Assembly (NCBI GenBank): GCA_905250025.1
Contig: CAJNOJ010000135.1
Location: 62,001-126,000, forward strand
Source: Adineta ricciae
Taxonomy: Eukaryota; Rotifera; Eurotatoria; Adinetida; Adinetidae
Direction of reading: 5' to 3'
Length of the DNA stretch: 64,000 bases
Shown: positions 12,801-27,800 of the stretch, one piece after another
Layout of the letters: each line of letters starts with the position of its first letter
Numbering within the stretch: the stretch's first letter is position 1
Made by a program: the position numbers and the translations under genes
Notes under the pieces: generated by a model
What the model saw: the letters and a program-made list of their open reading frames with translations, nothing else
Databases searched by the model: none
What the model was told of the DNA's origin: nothing

Positions 12801-15800
12801 GCTTTCTCTCTTGCCTTTCTTCTCTTCTCTTTCATGAATCTTCTTGTCTGAAATATATATCTGCGTTTGATTATCATCGTTTCTCGTCATTGTGAAGTTG
12901 CGCAAGACAAGAAGCATCTGTACTAGTCGACTAGAGAGGAAGAAAACGAGTGGGTTATTACTAAATATTCGCCTGTTGTCTTCGGTTTATTCTTGTCGTT
13001 GTCAACTCATCAAGATAAAGTAATTGCAATCAAGACGACAAAATAGCAAAATAGTCCAAATTTGGAATTTTTTTCATCTATATTAATATGTCTTCGCCAA
13101 CGTGGTATCCGACAGACTTATCATCGTTGTTATTCGACAGTGATCGGTATCGCCGTAGTGTAAGCGAGCAGAGACATACTATAACAACGCATGAATATCA
13201 TAGTTATTCGCGAACAGAATCACCGTGTGAATTACGAAATTATTGTGAATATTGTCCGTGTATAAATTGTCGCCGTTTCCGTCAACCGTTTTATCGACAT
13301 CGAATGAGTCGAAGAGAGACACGCAGCTATACGCCGAGAGGTCATCAAGAGTACTATTCGAGTGCTCATTCTATTCGAGATGAATTAGCACGAAATAGTC
13401 CGACAGGTTTCGAATTGTACGTTCATCAACATTCACAAGCTCCACAATCGCCTTATCAGCAGCAACGACAACAACAACAGCCCTACCAACCTCATCATTT
13501 TCACGACACGAGTCCATATGATCAACAACGACCTACACGTTCATTACAGATTAATCGACGTAGTACACGTGAAGTTCAACCAGGCGATCAAGCCGTACCA
13601 AATACTGCAAACTCTAGTCGACAAGACGAGGCTGTCATTAAGCGAAGGTAATTGATATTTTCATTATTTATTCGATAAGACATAACAAAGTGTTGGCCTG
13701 AGCATTTAATTCAGATAGATAAGCACAGAGATGATGTAATCGAATAAGATGTTTATTTTGATTGATGGATCAAGGCTATAAATGGTGTAGTTAGTCAGAG
13801 AGGTTACCCTTACCCTTAATTATCGATCGATTTCGAATGAAATATACAACAATTGACGACCTGTTTTCGATTTTCTCTCCCTCCCCCGCACGTCATTTAT
13901 CTTTCCGTTAGGAAATCTCATCTGTTATGCGAATGAATCAGACTGACAGTTAATCGTCATATTTCTATGAAAAACAAAAAACTTCTTTTACAATTAAACA
14001 AATGGTGCATGTGGAGTGTTAAAAAATATAATTAATCAGACGAATATTTGCCTTTAGATACGCCTTCGCTGACATTCTCGAAAGCGAACGTTCATATGTT
14101 GCTGATCTTCAACGTATTATTGAAATTTATCTCTATGATTTAACTCGTCAAGAATGTCCGTGGTTCGTCAAAGAAAAAAAAGATCTTCTTTTCAGCAACA
14201 TTGAAGACATATTCGCATTCCATAAAGTGTACGTTGCTTTTTTTGTTTCTTCGTTTCGTTCTAATCACCACTGATTTGTCTTTATTTTTCTAAAGATTAT
14301 TCTTAAATGACTTAACTAATGCTATTGAACATGATCCAAAGGAATTGGCTTATGTCTTTTTACGTCGACGAGATCAATTTTTAAATCTTTATTCTCAGTA
14401 TATGTACGATCGAACACGATCTGAACATGTACTACAAAGCAATCCAAATATTCAACGTTATTTCGATGATTTAAGACAACGATTAGGTACTCAAACAAGT
14501 GACTTATCACTTAACAATCTACTTAATCGTCCCATTCAACGACTTGAAAAATATAAGACTATTTTACAAGTAAGACAAGATGCATCTTCATCTTCTCTTC
14601 ACAATATTTTGATTTTTAAAGGAAATGATTAAATATACGAATCGTATGCGTGAAGATAGTTCAGCATTTCAGCAGGCTTATACAATGATAAGCAATGTTA
14701 TGAACGAAGCACGTCAACGTGATGCAACAGAATTGATTGATAATCTACCGTTTAGTGCCGATGAATTAGGAGAATTGAAACGACATGATGTAGTGTTGAT
14801 TAAAACAACAGATTATGATGGAGATTCGATTAATGAAACAGGAACGCGACTACGCGAAAGATTTCTTTATCTATATCGACAGAAAGTTGTGGTTTGCCGA
14901 CGAAAACGTGTTGATAGTCGTTTGGAAGCAAGATCTTTAGCATTTAAACAAGCGTATAATGTAAGAGAAAGATTTGCGCTTTTCAGAGATTTGAATTTGT
15001 TTTATTTAGACGAATGAAATCACTTTTATTCAAGAGAATTTTCCTGATGATGATAAAAAATTCGAAATTACATTTAATGACCATGACCGTGTTACATTTT
15101 TCGCTCGAAATGCTTTTTCAAAAATGTCTCTAGTGCGATCATTGAGAGATAATCTCAAAGCTCTTGGTAAGAATTTCACTTCTATACGGTAGAAAGACAA
15201 TTGAATCGTTTTGTCAAGGTTTTGTCGAAGAAATTGAAATGATCGAAACACCCGAACCAGAAGATGAAGCAAGACCAAAACGTCCCGCCTCGAAGAAACG
15301 CACCATGGAGGTTTCTGAATCAGCGGTAAGTAGAAATTTCGATGAAAATTCGTTTGTGACTTTTGTTTATGACAGACTATGGAACAACAGAAACGTGGTC
15401 GGTCATCAGGACACACAACAACGTCGGGTACATCGGACTTTTATTCAGTTGGAAGTGAAAGCGAATCAAGTTATCAAACCGCTGGAGAAAATGATGATTT
15501 TAAGCCGAAATTTTTGAAAAAATTAAACGATACTTTAGCCACAGGTGAGTCTCTTGAGAGAAAAAAAGAACATTCATGTAATGGTTGTTTTGGTTTTTAG
15601 AGGGCGATTTCGTGACATTAGAATGTATTGTTGTTAGTACAACACCTGTGCATGGAACTTGGTTTAAAAATAATATTCCATTGCAAGATAGTGCGGATTG
15701 TCGACAGATTCAAGAAGATAAACTTTTCAAATTAATTGTTAAAGTATGAAATGACGTTTCACAAGAGAAATTCTTGATGAAAAGTTTTATTCTAGGAAGC

Positions 15801-18800
15801 TTTTGCCGAAGACGGAGGAGTTTATTCAATTAAAATTTCCAATCATGCCGGAACAGTCTCTTGTAGTTGTAAATTATTCGTACGAGAAGGTAACAAACCA
15901 TTCCGCAAATTTCCTTTCTTCAACACTTCTATTTAGAAATGAGCGACGAACGAACTTTACGTGAAGATTTAGTTATTCGCGAAAGTTCATCACCCGAAGC
16001 TAAACGAGGTAATACTAATCTCATTATTTTCTCGAATATTTCCCTGTTCTTCTTTCCTTGATTAGAAGCGACTGATAATGAAGAAGAATTACGTATTACC
16101 GAATTGACATATGATCAGGGTGGGGCGTATAAGGTCACACCACATGTGGGACGTGCACCCATATTTCTCCAATCACTTATGCCAGTTATTTCTAAGGCAG
16201 GTGATATTGTTACGTTGAAATGTACTGTTACAGCAACACCAATGCCAGCTGCTACATGGTCTGTTGAAAATCATGTTTTCGAGAGCTGATTTTTATTTGT
16301 TTAATCTTTTAGGTATAAAAATGGACAGGAAATTCACGCTGGTGGACGTTGTTCGATGTTTAATGATCAGAATGGAAATTTTTCATTGGTTTTATCTGAT
16401 GCGTTGCCACAAGATTCAGGTTCATATGAAATAACAGTGAAAAATCAATATGGAACAGCGAATTCGAAAACGAATTTACAAATTCTCGGTTTGTTTTTGT
16501 TGAAAACCACAAATTCGAACGAAAATGTTGATTTTTAGAACGCGAAAGTGTTTTCATTCCTGTTCCTGTCACTCGTTTTTCCACTGAAGAATACGGAACA
16601 GCGAAATTAGCATGTGCAGTTAAACGTACTGATGTCAATGTCGATTGGTATCGAGGTGAACAAGCGTTATTTACTGGATCACAAGCTGAAAATCATAAAT
16701 ATAAACGCATTGACGATGGTTTACAACGAGAATTAATCGTCAAAAATGTTTCACCTGATGATCAAGGAGATTATGTTTGTCAAGCAGACAAATATCGAGT
16801 CACTCTTCATCTTAATGTTCAAGGTTTGTAGAATTTAATAAGGTCATTTAAATACATAGGGGTATCAATAAGTTCTCGTAGTTGTTCGTTAGTCTTTTAA
16901 CCTTATCGATCTTGTTCATGAATTTCACGTGTTCTGGTACCGACATATGTCGTGCGTAAAACCGCCAATAAGAACTTTCTTGCATGCCCGTCAGAGAAAA
17001 TACCCAATCGATTTTCTGAGACCACCATTTCCGAAATGGAGAAAGAGCACATTGATGTCTCAACAAGACTCGATCTTTACTGGGCTTCACGGCTACGCAG
17101 ATTCACCGTGAGTTAATCATCGCTTACGGACCTGATGCTGTATCATTCAGCACCGTTGTTTACTGGATTGGTCAATTCGCGAGCGGACGAGACTCGTTTG
17201 AAGACGGCCCTCGGAGTGGTCGCTCTGTAACCGTCGTTACCTCGAAGAATATTCGTGCTGTTGAACTTCTAGTCACCGACGATCCGCACGTTACTATTGA
17301 TTACACCGCATGAATACATGATATGTCACACGTATGCTTAACACAATCGGTACGGAAGCTAGGACAGAAAAGATCCTTGTCGACGACTCACGCCATCAAA
17401 CTTCACCATGACAATTCTCGACTTGATGTCAACAATCACATTCTGGGCTATATTCGAAAGAAAAAACTCAAGGTTATGGCCCATCGGCCGTATTCCCCCG
17501 ACCTTGCTCCATGAGATTTCTGACTTTTTGATCGATTGAAACAAAGTCTCGATACGTATCCGGACGGTAAAAGTCTCGCTCGAGCCGTAACCAAAGAGCT
17601 GAATAAGATATGTATTAATGAATATCGAAAGATATCTCAGAAATCGATTGAACTGATGAGACTTTGTGTGGAGCATGGTAGGAACTACTTCGAATATTTG
17701 CTGTGAAGAAATCGTGAAAATCGTATGTCTGTCAAAAAATAAATGAAACTACGAGAACTTATTGATACCCCTATGTATAAAGAAATCTATGGAATTTATA
17801 GGACCCGCTGCTGATTTTGTTCGTCCATTGGAGAATCTTGAAGTAACAGAAAATAACGAAGCTGTTTTCGAATGTCAATTATCGAAAGACGATAGTCATG
17901 TTGAATGGTGGTTTCGTGGCACACCCATTGTTCCATCTCATCATCATCTTATTGCCTCACGTGGTGTTATTCATCAATTAATCATCCCAAAAGTTGCCAT
18001 GAATGATGAAGGAGAATATTCTGTACGTGTTGATAACAAAAATACTTCGACTGCTCAATTATTTGTTAAAGGTGAATCTTAGTTCATTTTTCTCTTCAGT
18101 TTTTCATTATTTTTTGCTTTCATAGAACAACCGATCATTTTCCGTCGTCCTCTACGTTCACAAATCGTCGAAGAAAGTTCGAGTACTATCTCAAACAGTG
18201 CAGTATTCGAATGCGAATTGAACAAACCGTTAAAACAAATGTTATGGTTTAAATCCAATGTTCAACATCTTGCACCGTCGGATAAATATCATATTGAATC
18301 GTTTGCCAATGGTCTCATTCATCGATTAACCATTCGAAATGTAACTTTACGTGACGATGGCGAATATACGGCATCGACTGGACTGAATACATCACAAGCA
18401 CGATTGACTGTTGAACCGTTAATGCCAATATTCGTTGTTCCTTTAATGGATGCACGAGCAAATACAAGAGAAACTGTAAAATTGTCGTGTGAGACGAGTA
18501 ATCCTTGTCAAGTTGTTTGGATGCATCGAGGAAAGAAGATTATCGAGAATAGTTATAAATATACGATAGGTAAGTGAAAAAACTGATGGAAAGGGTTGAT
18601 TGGAATTCGATTGTTTGAAAATTTGTAGGAAGTTTTAATAATTCGACTTTACATACCCTTGATATTGAAAATTTGGAACTACGGGATCAAGGTGAAGTCC
18701 TTTGTTCCATCGCACAACATCCAACGATATCAACAGTTTGCCATTTACTTATTGAAGATGCTCAACAACAATGTAAATCCTATGTTGAGTGATTTGGACA

Positions 18801-21800
18801 ATGTTTATCCTTTTTTTATTGTTTTAGCGGCTTTTCAATCGCCATTGAAACCATTTATGGAAGTTGTTCGTGGTCAAGATGCCATTCTCAATTGTGAAAC
18901 ATACGATTCGACATATTTTCAATGGCTTAAAGATGGTACAACATTAATGGCCACAAGTAACAAATTTCGCACACTCGGTGATGATAAACATTCAACATTA
19001 ATTGTTAAACAATTCAGTGAATATGATGAAGGTGACTAAACTTTCCATTTTCGGGAAAAGAAATTCATTTGTTCATCTTTTCTCGTAGGAGTCTACACAT
19101 GTGTTACTCGAGAAGGTCAATCAACTTCAACTACTCTTCGAACGATGATTTCACGTGAACGAACACCACGTAGTGAAGAACGTTTTGGTTCGTACATGAA
19201 AATCGATTCGCCACGATCGAGTCGAACTCCTGAACTAGGTGGTTATCGTTCAAGTATGAGTCCAACAACTAGTCGATATGTTCCATCATTAGCCGGTGAA
19301 AATGAACGACAACAATCGCCGCGTGTCGAAGAAACACGTCGAACAAAGAAGATAACAATACAAGAAACAAGTGAACAACGTTTACCATCCACAGCAACGA
19401 AAACGAGTACAGCGACATTTCGTCCAAGTACAAGTCCAAGTCCACAACGTGAATATATTCGTAGTGGTTATTCGTCAGGTACAAGTCCTGAACGAGAACG
19501 TCTTTCTATGCCACGTCATTTTTCTCCAACGACAACGTATAAAGCATCGAATCAATTACAAGATTTCGGTCATTATATCGATCGAAGTTCAAAATCGCCA
19601 TCGCCATCGCCAACAAGAAAGACAAATATGACATTTACAAATATAACGCCAACAACGAAAATGCCGCCGGTTTATGAAGAACAGGATGAACATCATCGAC
19701 ATCGATCATCTGTAACATTTTCTCCAAGTCGATCACCAGCGAGACAATCTGTTGAACGACGAGTTGTTGAAATGCAAATACCAATGAGGTACACGAAAAT
19801 CTTTTCTTCTTGTTTTTCATCTTTGTTTCTTCTCGATTTAGTCCGTCAGCCACACATCGCGAGTTAAAACATGCTCCATTCCGAGAAGAATCGATTCCGG
19901 AAGAACGAATTCAATTTCTCGATAGTGAACAGTACGATAAACAAACGCCAATCTTTCATCGAGAAGAACCTTATGGTCTAAACACTTCACGTATTCAAGT
20001 AACAGAAACAATCCCAATGATACACATAACTCAACCGTTGATTGATACACGTGTCGAACAAGGCAAGCCTTTACGATTGGTTGTGGAAACTTCTCAACCA
20101 TCGAGTGAAGCCGTTTGGTTTAAAACCGATATTTATTCATCTGCACCAAATCAAGCGAGAAAACTCGATGAAAGTGGAAAATATCATATGATCACTCAAG
20201 GAACACGACACATTCTGATAATTCCGAATGCGACAGCAGAAGATAATGGAGAATATATTTGTCGAATTCAAAATGCTATGACACGTGCACAGGTACAAGT
20301 CACCAACGAAGATTTACAATTCATTCGACGTTTACCACAATCGATTGATGTGATCGGTGGACGAGATATTCTCATCGAGTGTGAAATGAATAAAATGGAT
20401 ACACAAGCAATCTGGAAAAAGGATAATGAAGTTATTCGAGTAAGAGAATCTTTTAGAAACAAAACAGAATTTCACTCAATTCGGCATTTTTAGTTTCCAC
20501 AGAAATTTCTTCCAATTTCGGAAAACAAAAAACATCGATTGATAATCAAAGATGCCAGTCCGGAAGATTCGGGCCTTTACACAGTCATTGTCAATGATCT
20601 CGAATCAACGACATATGTAAATGTCACACCGGAGCCATTATTAATCTTGAAACCACTACAAGATCAACGTGTTCATTCAGGTGAAACAGTCACATTCACA
20701 TGTGTTTGCTCGAAGGCACCGAAAAGTGTTCAATGGTATTTGAATGGTTATCCACTACCCACAAATGAACGTTATCAAACGAAATTAGTTGATCGAGACA
20801 TTCAATTAACGATTATCAACGTTCAAGAAACGGATATTGGAACAATCACATGTTGTTTAAACAATACAATTACAACAGCAAATTTAACATTGGATGATAA
20901 TGATAAAACATTGAAATTCATTAAATTATTAGAAAACGATGACACAGGAAATCTTCAAGTTGACTCGCCATTTATGTTGGAATGTCGAACAAATCGACCA
21001 ACATATCAAATACGATGGTTTAAAGATAATCGAGAAATCAGTCAATATGATCAAATTATGAAGACCATATCCGATGGTTGTACACATGTTCTTCAAGTCT
21101 CACGTGCTCAACTCGAACACACGGGACAATACCGATGTGTCGTAGCAGATCGTCTCGAAACCACATGTCACATAACAATCCGTGAACCAGAATACCGTTT
21201 TGTTCAACCATTACCATCGAACATTCAATTTTCACCTTTAACTGACACTTCATTAACACTTGATGCTACATTAAATCGTAAACCAACACGCGTTCAATGG
21301 TATAAGAACGGTATAGAGATTTATCCATCGCGAAAGTATGAATTAGCAAATGAACATCACGTCGTTGCGTTAATCATTCATGATTTATCATCGGATGATC
21401 AAGGTTTATATCGATGCAATATCGGCAATAATCAGACAACAAGTGAATGCCAAGTATCGATGAATTTGATGAGTGAAAATGATCAACGACTGATTAAACC
21501 ATTAGAAGATCAAAATATTTACGTTCATGACACATGTACATTGACTGTACAGTTCCAAGGTGATGCACCAGATGTGAAATGGTATAAAAATGGACAGGAA
21601 ATCCAAGCGAGTAAGAAATATCGTTTGATGCATCATGGAAATGGACAAACATTAGTCATTGATGATTGTCAATTAACACATGATCAAGCTTATTACAGTT
21701 TACGACTTGCGAGCAATCCGAAAATTGATTTGACATCCTGTTATGTTCAAGTCAAAGATAAATTTGTTAATATTACGAAACATTTGGAACCACAGCGATG

Positions 21801-24800
21801 TATTCTTGGACAGGAACAACAGGTAAACATTGAATTGCAATGATAAATCAAATAATTTCTTTCCTTATCAGGTTCAATTCGATTGTGAAACAACTCCAAC
21901 TGATAAAAAACCCATTTGGTACTTCAATAATCGTCAAATCGACAATTCCGCTAAATACGAATTAATATCTACGGATAATACTCATCATTTGTTATTCATT
22001 CATCAACCTGAACTATCCGATCAAGGTCAATACACTGTCGCATTTCCTGAAAGTGATCAATCTTCAACTGCGAATCTTCAAGTTTTACAAACACCATCGA
22101 CTTTGGAATTCATTCAACCACTCGACGAAGTTTTCCTTTGCGAAGAAGGCGAGAGTTTCGTTCTTGTCACACGCACAAACAAACCGACAAACGTCAGCTG
22201 GATGAAAAATGGGTATAAACTATCGTTGAAACCTCGATTGGACTCTCTTCCTACCAGCGAACATCGTTTATCTATTGAAAAAGCACAAAAACTCGATCAC
22301 GAAGGCATTTACACATGTATCATCGATGCAAATAATGTCGCCACACAATGTCAAGTGAAAATTCTTGAACGAGAACTACAATTAATTCAACCATTACCAA
22401 AACAAATACGTTTAAATGAACAAGATACATTAACATTGATCTGCGAAACGAATCGCAAACCGAAAAAAGTCCAATGGTTTAAAGATCAATCGAATATTCC
22501 ACTTGAAACAACGAATTCTCTGATGATTATCAATGCCGACGAGACATGCACATTGATCATCAACCACGCGAATAAATTCGATTCAGGAACATATACGTGT
22601 CGATTAGAAGATCGATTAGTCACTATTTCGGATGTGAAAGTTCAAGAATCATCTGCACAATTTGTTGACGGACCACAATCTTATCTTGTTTGGAAACGAA
22701 AAGAAGATGGACCTGTTGCAACAATTAGTTGTACATTGAATAAACCGAATATTTCCGTTAAATGGTTTCGAGAGAATCAAGAAATTCAACCGATTTACAA
22801 TGATAAATATGAGTTTATCACCGAAGGTTCAATTCAATGTTTATTAATACATGATGTTCAAAAAGAAGATTCTGGTAAATATGTCATTTCATTAGGACCG
22901 GTCTACCGTGCTTGTCATCTCGAAGTTATCGATGATACGGGAATGTCGACTGATGACGAAGCGTCCGACCGACTTCTCCAACCGATCTCTTCACTTCAAC
23001 GTCAAGAAATTCTCGAAGGAGATTCGTTAACCATTGAAGTCTCTCCGGACATTCAAATTCATTCGCCGAATCAAATTCGTTTGCTGAAAAATAATCGACC
23101 GGTAACCGATTTTTCCCACGTAAAATTAGAACGCGATAATTCCATCCCGAATTCGAATCGCTGGGTGATTCATTTGTTCGATGTCGATCTCACCGATTCA
23201 GGAGTTTATTCGATTGAAATAAACAATCAACCACGACAAGACCTTTTGGATTTATTCGTGAAGAAACGACCGATTCAAAGACAATTGATCACTTTACCAA
23301 AAGATGAATTTTATTTACACGAAACGATTACATTGGAATGTAAATTCGAACGACCGATTAAAACGAAAAAATTACAACCAACTTGGTTTAAAAATGGTAG
23401 ACCACTTCAATCATCCAATCGACATTTGATTAACATTGAAAGTCAAATGAAGGATGGACCAACAAAATATTCTCTAACAGTCAAAAATGTCGATTTCACC
23501 GATGAAGGTAAATCTACGTACATTATACGAAAATTTTCTTCAAATCTCTCGATTTCTTTTTCAGGTATCTACGAATTACGTAGTGATTATCTCATTGTTG
23601 AAACTCCATTGATTCGTATCATCGAACGACCAGTTCAACCAACTCCTGTTCGCACAGTAACTGCAGGAGATAGTCTTCAAATCGATGTGAATATTGATCA
23701 GCCCAACTCTCCAGATAATCTCCTCGATCAAATCACCGTTCTTAAAGATAATCGTCCGATCATCAACAAACCGGAAATTCACAAATGGTTCGATGGAAAT
23801 CAATTCAAATTAGAACTGCGAAATCTTGCATTGAATGATCGTGGTCTCTACGAAATCGATATTCAAGGACAACGCACACCGATCTGCTTACTCGATGTGA
23901 AAGAACGTCAACCCGAAGTATTTCTTCTCGAATTAGATCGAGATACATTCGACGAAGGAGAAACAATTCGTTTGTCATGTACATTTCCTCAACGTCCAGG
24001 TCCAACTTCGAATTGGTTTAAGGACAATCAACTAGTTCGCTCAAATGAAAACATTCAATTGATTGATGAGAATAACACGTTAACGATTATTATTCGCAAT
24101 GCTAAACGTTCTGATTCGGGTGTTTATGAAGTTCGAATCGGATCGATCATTGCACGTGCACCAATGATACATGTTGTGCCCAAACAACAACAACCGGATG
24201 TTCCAATTCAAAATGTTCGAGAAGGAGATACAGTGACTCTATCAGTCGAAGGTCTACAAGCGAATATCCGACCACAAGATATTCATTTGTTGAAAAATGG
24301 AAGACCAATCATGCCGATGGAAAAGCCCAAAGTAAATTTTTTTGAGCAAGTTTATCAAAATCGCTTTTCTTCTGTTTAGGTTTCGATTAAACGTGAAGAT
24401 GATAAACTTCGAATTGTCCTACAAACATTGGCTCTCGATGATTCAGCTCTGTATAGTGTACAGATTCAAAATGATGTTCATCCATTGGCACAGATTGAAG
24501 TTGAACAGCGTCAACCGGAGATTCAAGAAATGCAATTAGAACAAGATACTTTCTTTATCGGCGATACAGTTACACTGGATTTAGAATTTACGAATGAACC
24601 AATTGAACAACCACGTTGGTCAAAGGATAACCGAATTCTAAGAAACAATGATCGAATTTCCATTGAAACTGTCGGAAATCGAGTTACCTTAATCGTCAAA
24701 GATTTACGATTAGACGACGCAGGTAAGTCAACGAATATCGATCTATACTGTCGAACTTTCTCGTCTTTTTTTCAGGTATCTATGAAGTCCAAAGCGGACC

Positions 24801-27800
24801 CTTAATCGTCCGTACTCCATTCATCAATGTTATCGAACGTCCACAAGATGTAACCGAAATTGTTGATGAAACCGTGACCTACACAATCACACCAAATCCA
24901 CCAGTTGACACCAAAGTATGCACAATCAAAGAAGGCGACAGTGTCACATTGAAAATTGCCTCTCCGACTCCATTGACCGTTCACGATGTTCAATTATTCA
25001 AAAATAATCAACCAATTCCAATGGATAGTGAAACACGTAAACATCTCCAAATCGAACAATACGGACCGAAAGACGTTCGTTTGAGCATCACCGATGCACG
25101 TTTGAACGATACAGGAGATTACAGTGCATTGATCAATGGTCAATTTCAACCAATAATAGCACTGAATGTTCAACCACGTGAAATGCAAATTCAAATGATC
25201 GATCTGCCTCAAGATACTTTCAATGAAAGCGAAACATTGAAAATCGATTGTCAATTTCCTCAAGGAAATCTCAATCAAGATTACAAATGGTACAAGGACA
25301 ATCAATTATTAACCCCAAACAATCGTGTCGAAATTCGCAAAGATGCTTTCAATGATTCATTAGTTATCCACAACTTAAACTTATCCGACGCTGGTGTCTA
25401 TGAACTCAAAAATGCGAATACAATTTTACGAACACCACCAATCAAGATTCTTCCATTGCAACACGTTCGACCACAAGTTGGCTCGAAACTTGTACACGAA
25501 GGTGATACAGTGACATTTGAATTAACCCCGAACTATGATGTTCCATTGAATAAAATCGAATTGTATCACGAAGAAAATCCAATAACACATGAACCGTTTG
25601 TTCATATGAAAAAAGATTATAAGTCTAATGCGATCACAGTTCAACTAGAAGATATTAAACTCACCGATCAAGGTTTATTCACTGCGGTTGTTCAAGGACA
25701 GTCTGTTCCATTAGCTGAATTAATCGTCGAACCTCGTCCGGTTGTTATACAGAATATGGATTTACCAAAAGACGTTTTCTATACAAATGAACGTCTCGAA
25801 CTCGAATGCGAATTTCCACAAATTCCAAAAGGTGAACAACCACAATGGTATCGAAACAATCAATTATTACACTCGACACCCAATCTTCATATTGTTCAAG
25901 AAAATAACGGACGAAAACATTTGTTGATCATTGAACATTTACACCCAGATGATACAGGTCAATATGAATTACGTGTGAAGGGTTTAATTGTTCGAACACC
26001 ATTGATACGAGTTATCGAAAGAGAAGAACAACAAACACCGTATTATGTAACCGAAGTTGACGATCAACTGGACAAATCTCGACAACGACGATCAAGTCAA
26101 GTTATTATCGAAGATATCACCGATCAGCAGAATATTTCATGTAAATTTCAAACATTTTTTCTCTTTTTTCTATTTCAATTTTTCACCTTTTTTTTTAGAT
26201 CAAGCAAATATCTACGAAGATACTCAACATGTGCGCCAAGGTGATTCCGTTCACTTGAAAGTTATCAGTACTCTCGATGTTAAACCCAATCAAGTTCATT
26301 TGATTCATAATGGTTTTCCTATTGACACACATAAACGTCCATCAATAACCGTCGATCGTGTTTCACCGGGTACCTACGGAATTTCTCTACTCGACGTTCA
26401 AGTTCCTGACTCCGGTCGATATGAATATCATATTGAAGGTGCACCAGTACCTAAGCATTTAGTAACAATGTACGTCGAACCACGACAAGTTAAACAGAAA
26501 GTTCTTCATCTTCCTCAGACAACATTCAATGTCGGCGAATCGATCTTATTCAAAGTTGATTTCGATGAACAAGATAATCTGAATGAAACACCGAAATGGT
26601 ATCGAAATGAAATGTTAATTCCAATTGGTTCAAACCAACGACAAAAACAAACGATAGATTTGTACAATCGCACACATACGTTTGAAATTTACAATTTACA
26701 ACCAGAAGATAGTGGATCGTATGAAATGCGTACTTCACAATTAGTCGTTAAAACACCGGAGATCAAAGTCATACCGAAAGCAATTGTTGAAGAAGTTGTT
26801 CAAGAACCGATCACTCGGCAATCATCGATCACAATCGATATGAACAAACACAAAGAACAACCAGTGTATGTTCGATTTTTTACAGAGAGAATTATCATGG
26901 AAACGATTTTGTTTTTTTAGAGAAATGCAACCGATCGAAGAATTTCAACCTGTGGAAGAAAATATTCCTGTTCATGATGTCACTGAAGGCGATATGATGC
27001 ATTTAACTGTTGAGAAACCAGCAAATGTTCCATTATCAAATATCAAAATCTTCAAAAATTATCAACCACTGCTTCCATCAAAGAATATTCTCATTCAAGC
27101 AACATCACCAACAACGATCGATATGAAATTCTCGCCTGTCGAATTAGTTGATCAAGGTCACTATTCCATCAGTATTCAAGATCAAATTCAACCAATTATG
27201 CAATTGAATGTTCATGAGAAACCAGTTCAAAGACAAATTATGAATCTTCCACAAGACACTTTCTTAGAAAATGAAACATTGACAATTGAATGTAAATTCG
27301 ATGTGAAACCGGATATTCCATTTGTTTGGACAAAAGATGGATCGTATTTGATGAATGACTCACGAATTAGTATTAAACAGAAAAACGAAACATTTACATT
27401 GATCATTAAAGATTTACAATTAGCTGATCAAGGTGTTTATTCATTAGAAAGTAAATATTTGATCTTGGACACACCGTTTATCACCGTTCTACCAAAACCA
27501 GAACAACCAACGATTGAAATTGAACACGAAGAAACGACAATTACGATACAAGTAAGATGAACAGATTGTTAGAGCGAAAGAATTGACGAGTATCACTTTA
27601 GCCAAATGTATCTGTGACCAATACGGATGAGCAAATCGAAGAGATTGTGATAACACAGCAACCTGCTGAACCAATTCAAGCGCCTACAGCGAAAGTTCAA
27701 ACTGATGAGACGATAACGACAACAACCAATGTCGAAGAACAACAACAACCAACATTTCAAGCAAGTTCATCAGCAACGCAACCTGAGGTAAAATATTCAA

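Larger units (their letters stand above)
16855..17775 (+). mobile_element. Decayed mariner-family DNA transposon in an intron
   Basis: The element is 921 bp, bounded by perfect 29-bp terminal inverted repeats (16855-16883 and 17747-17775; ends CATAGGGGTATC...GATACCCCTATG). TA dinucleotides flank it at 16853-16854 and 17776-17777, the target duplication of Tc1/mariner elements. Inside are transposase remnants in the plus orientation. The element is shorter than an intact mariner (about 1.3 kb), lacks the middle of the transposase and has stops, so it is non-autonomous. It occupies the intron 16824-17801 of the giant gene, which would otherwise be about 55 bp. Confidence 0.92.
15376..19144 (+). 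other. Ig domains 4 to 10
   Basis: Seven I-set domains follow the PH domain in exons 15376-15544, 15601-15743, 15796-15889, 16066-16258, 16313-16488, 16539-16823, 17802-18071, 18126-18569, 18629-18772, 18828-19031 and the start of 19089. Each has the KPxF start, a core Trp and the DxGxY strand F. Examples are KPKFLKKLNDTLATEG (Ig4), PIFLQSLMPVISKAG (Ig5), ADFVRPLENLEVTENN (Ig7) and SPLKPFMEVVRGQDAILNC (Ig10). Ig6 and Ig7 are separated by the intron that received the mariner insertion. A short acidic exon (15937-16008) separates Ig4 and Ig5. Introns are almost all phase 1, the classical Ig-module phase. Confidence 0.8.

Noticed and set aside
12383-12877. 164-codon minus-strand frame in the intron upstream of 13088
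   Set aside because: Lys/Ser/Phe-rich product without family resemblance. The overlapping frame on the same strand (12669-12917) is equally open, suggesting chance in a low-complexity intron.
16848-17090. 80-codon minus-strand frame over the left end of the mariner element
   Set aside because: It spans the TIR and does not match transposase; the real transposase remnants are on the plus strand.
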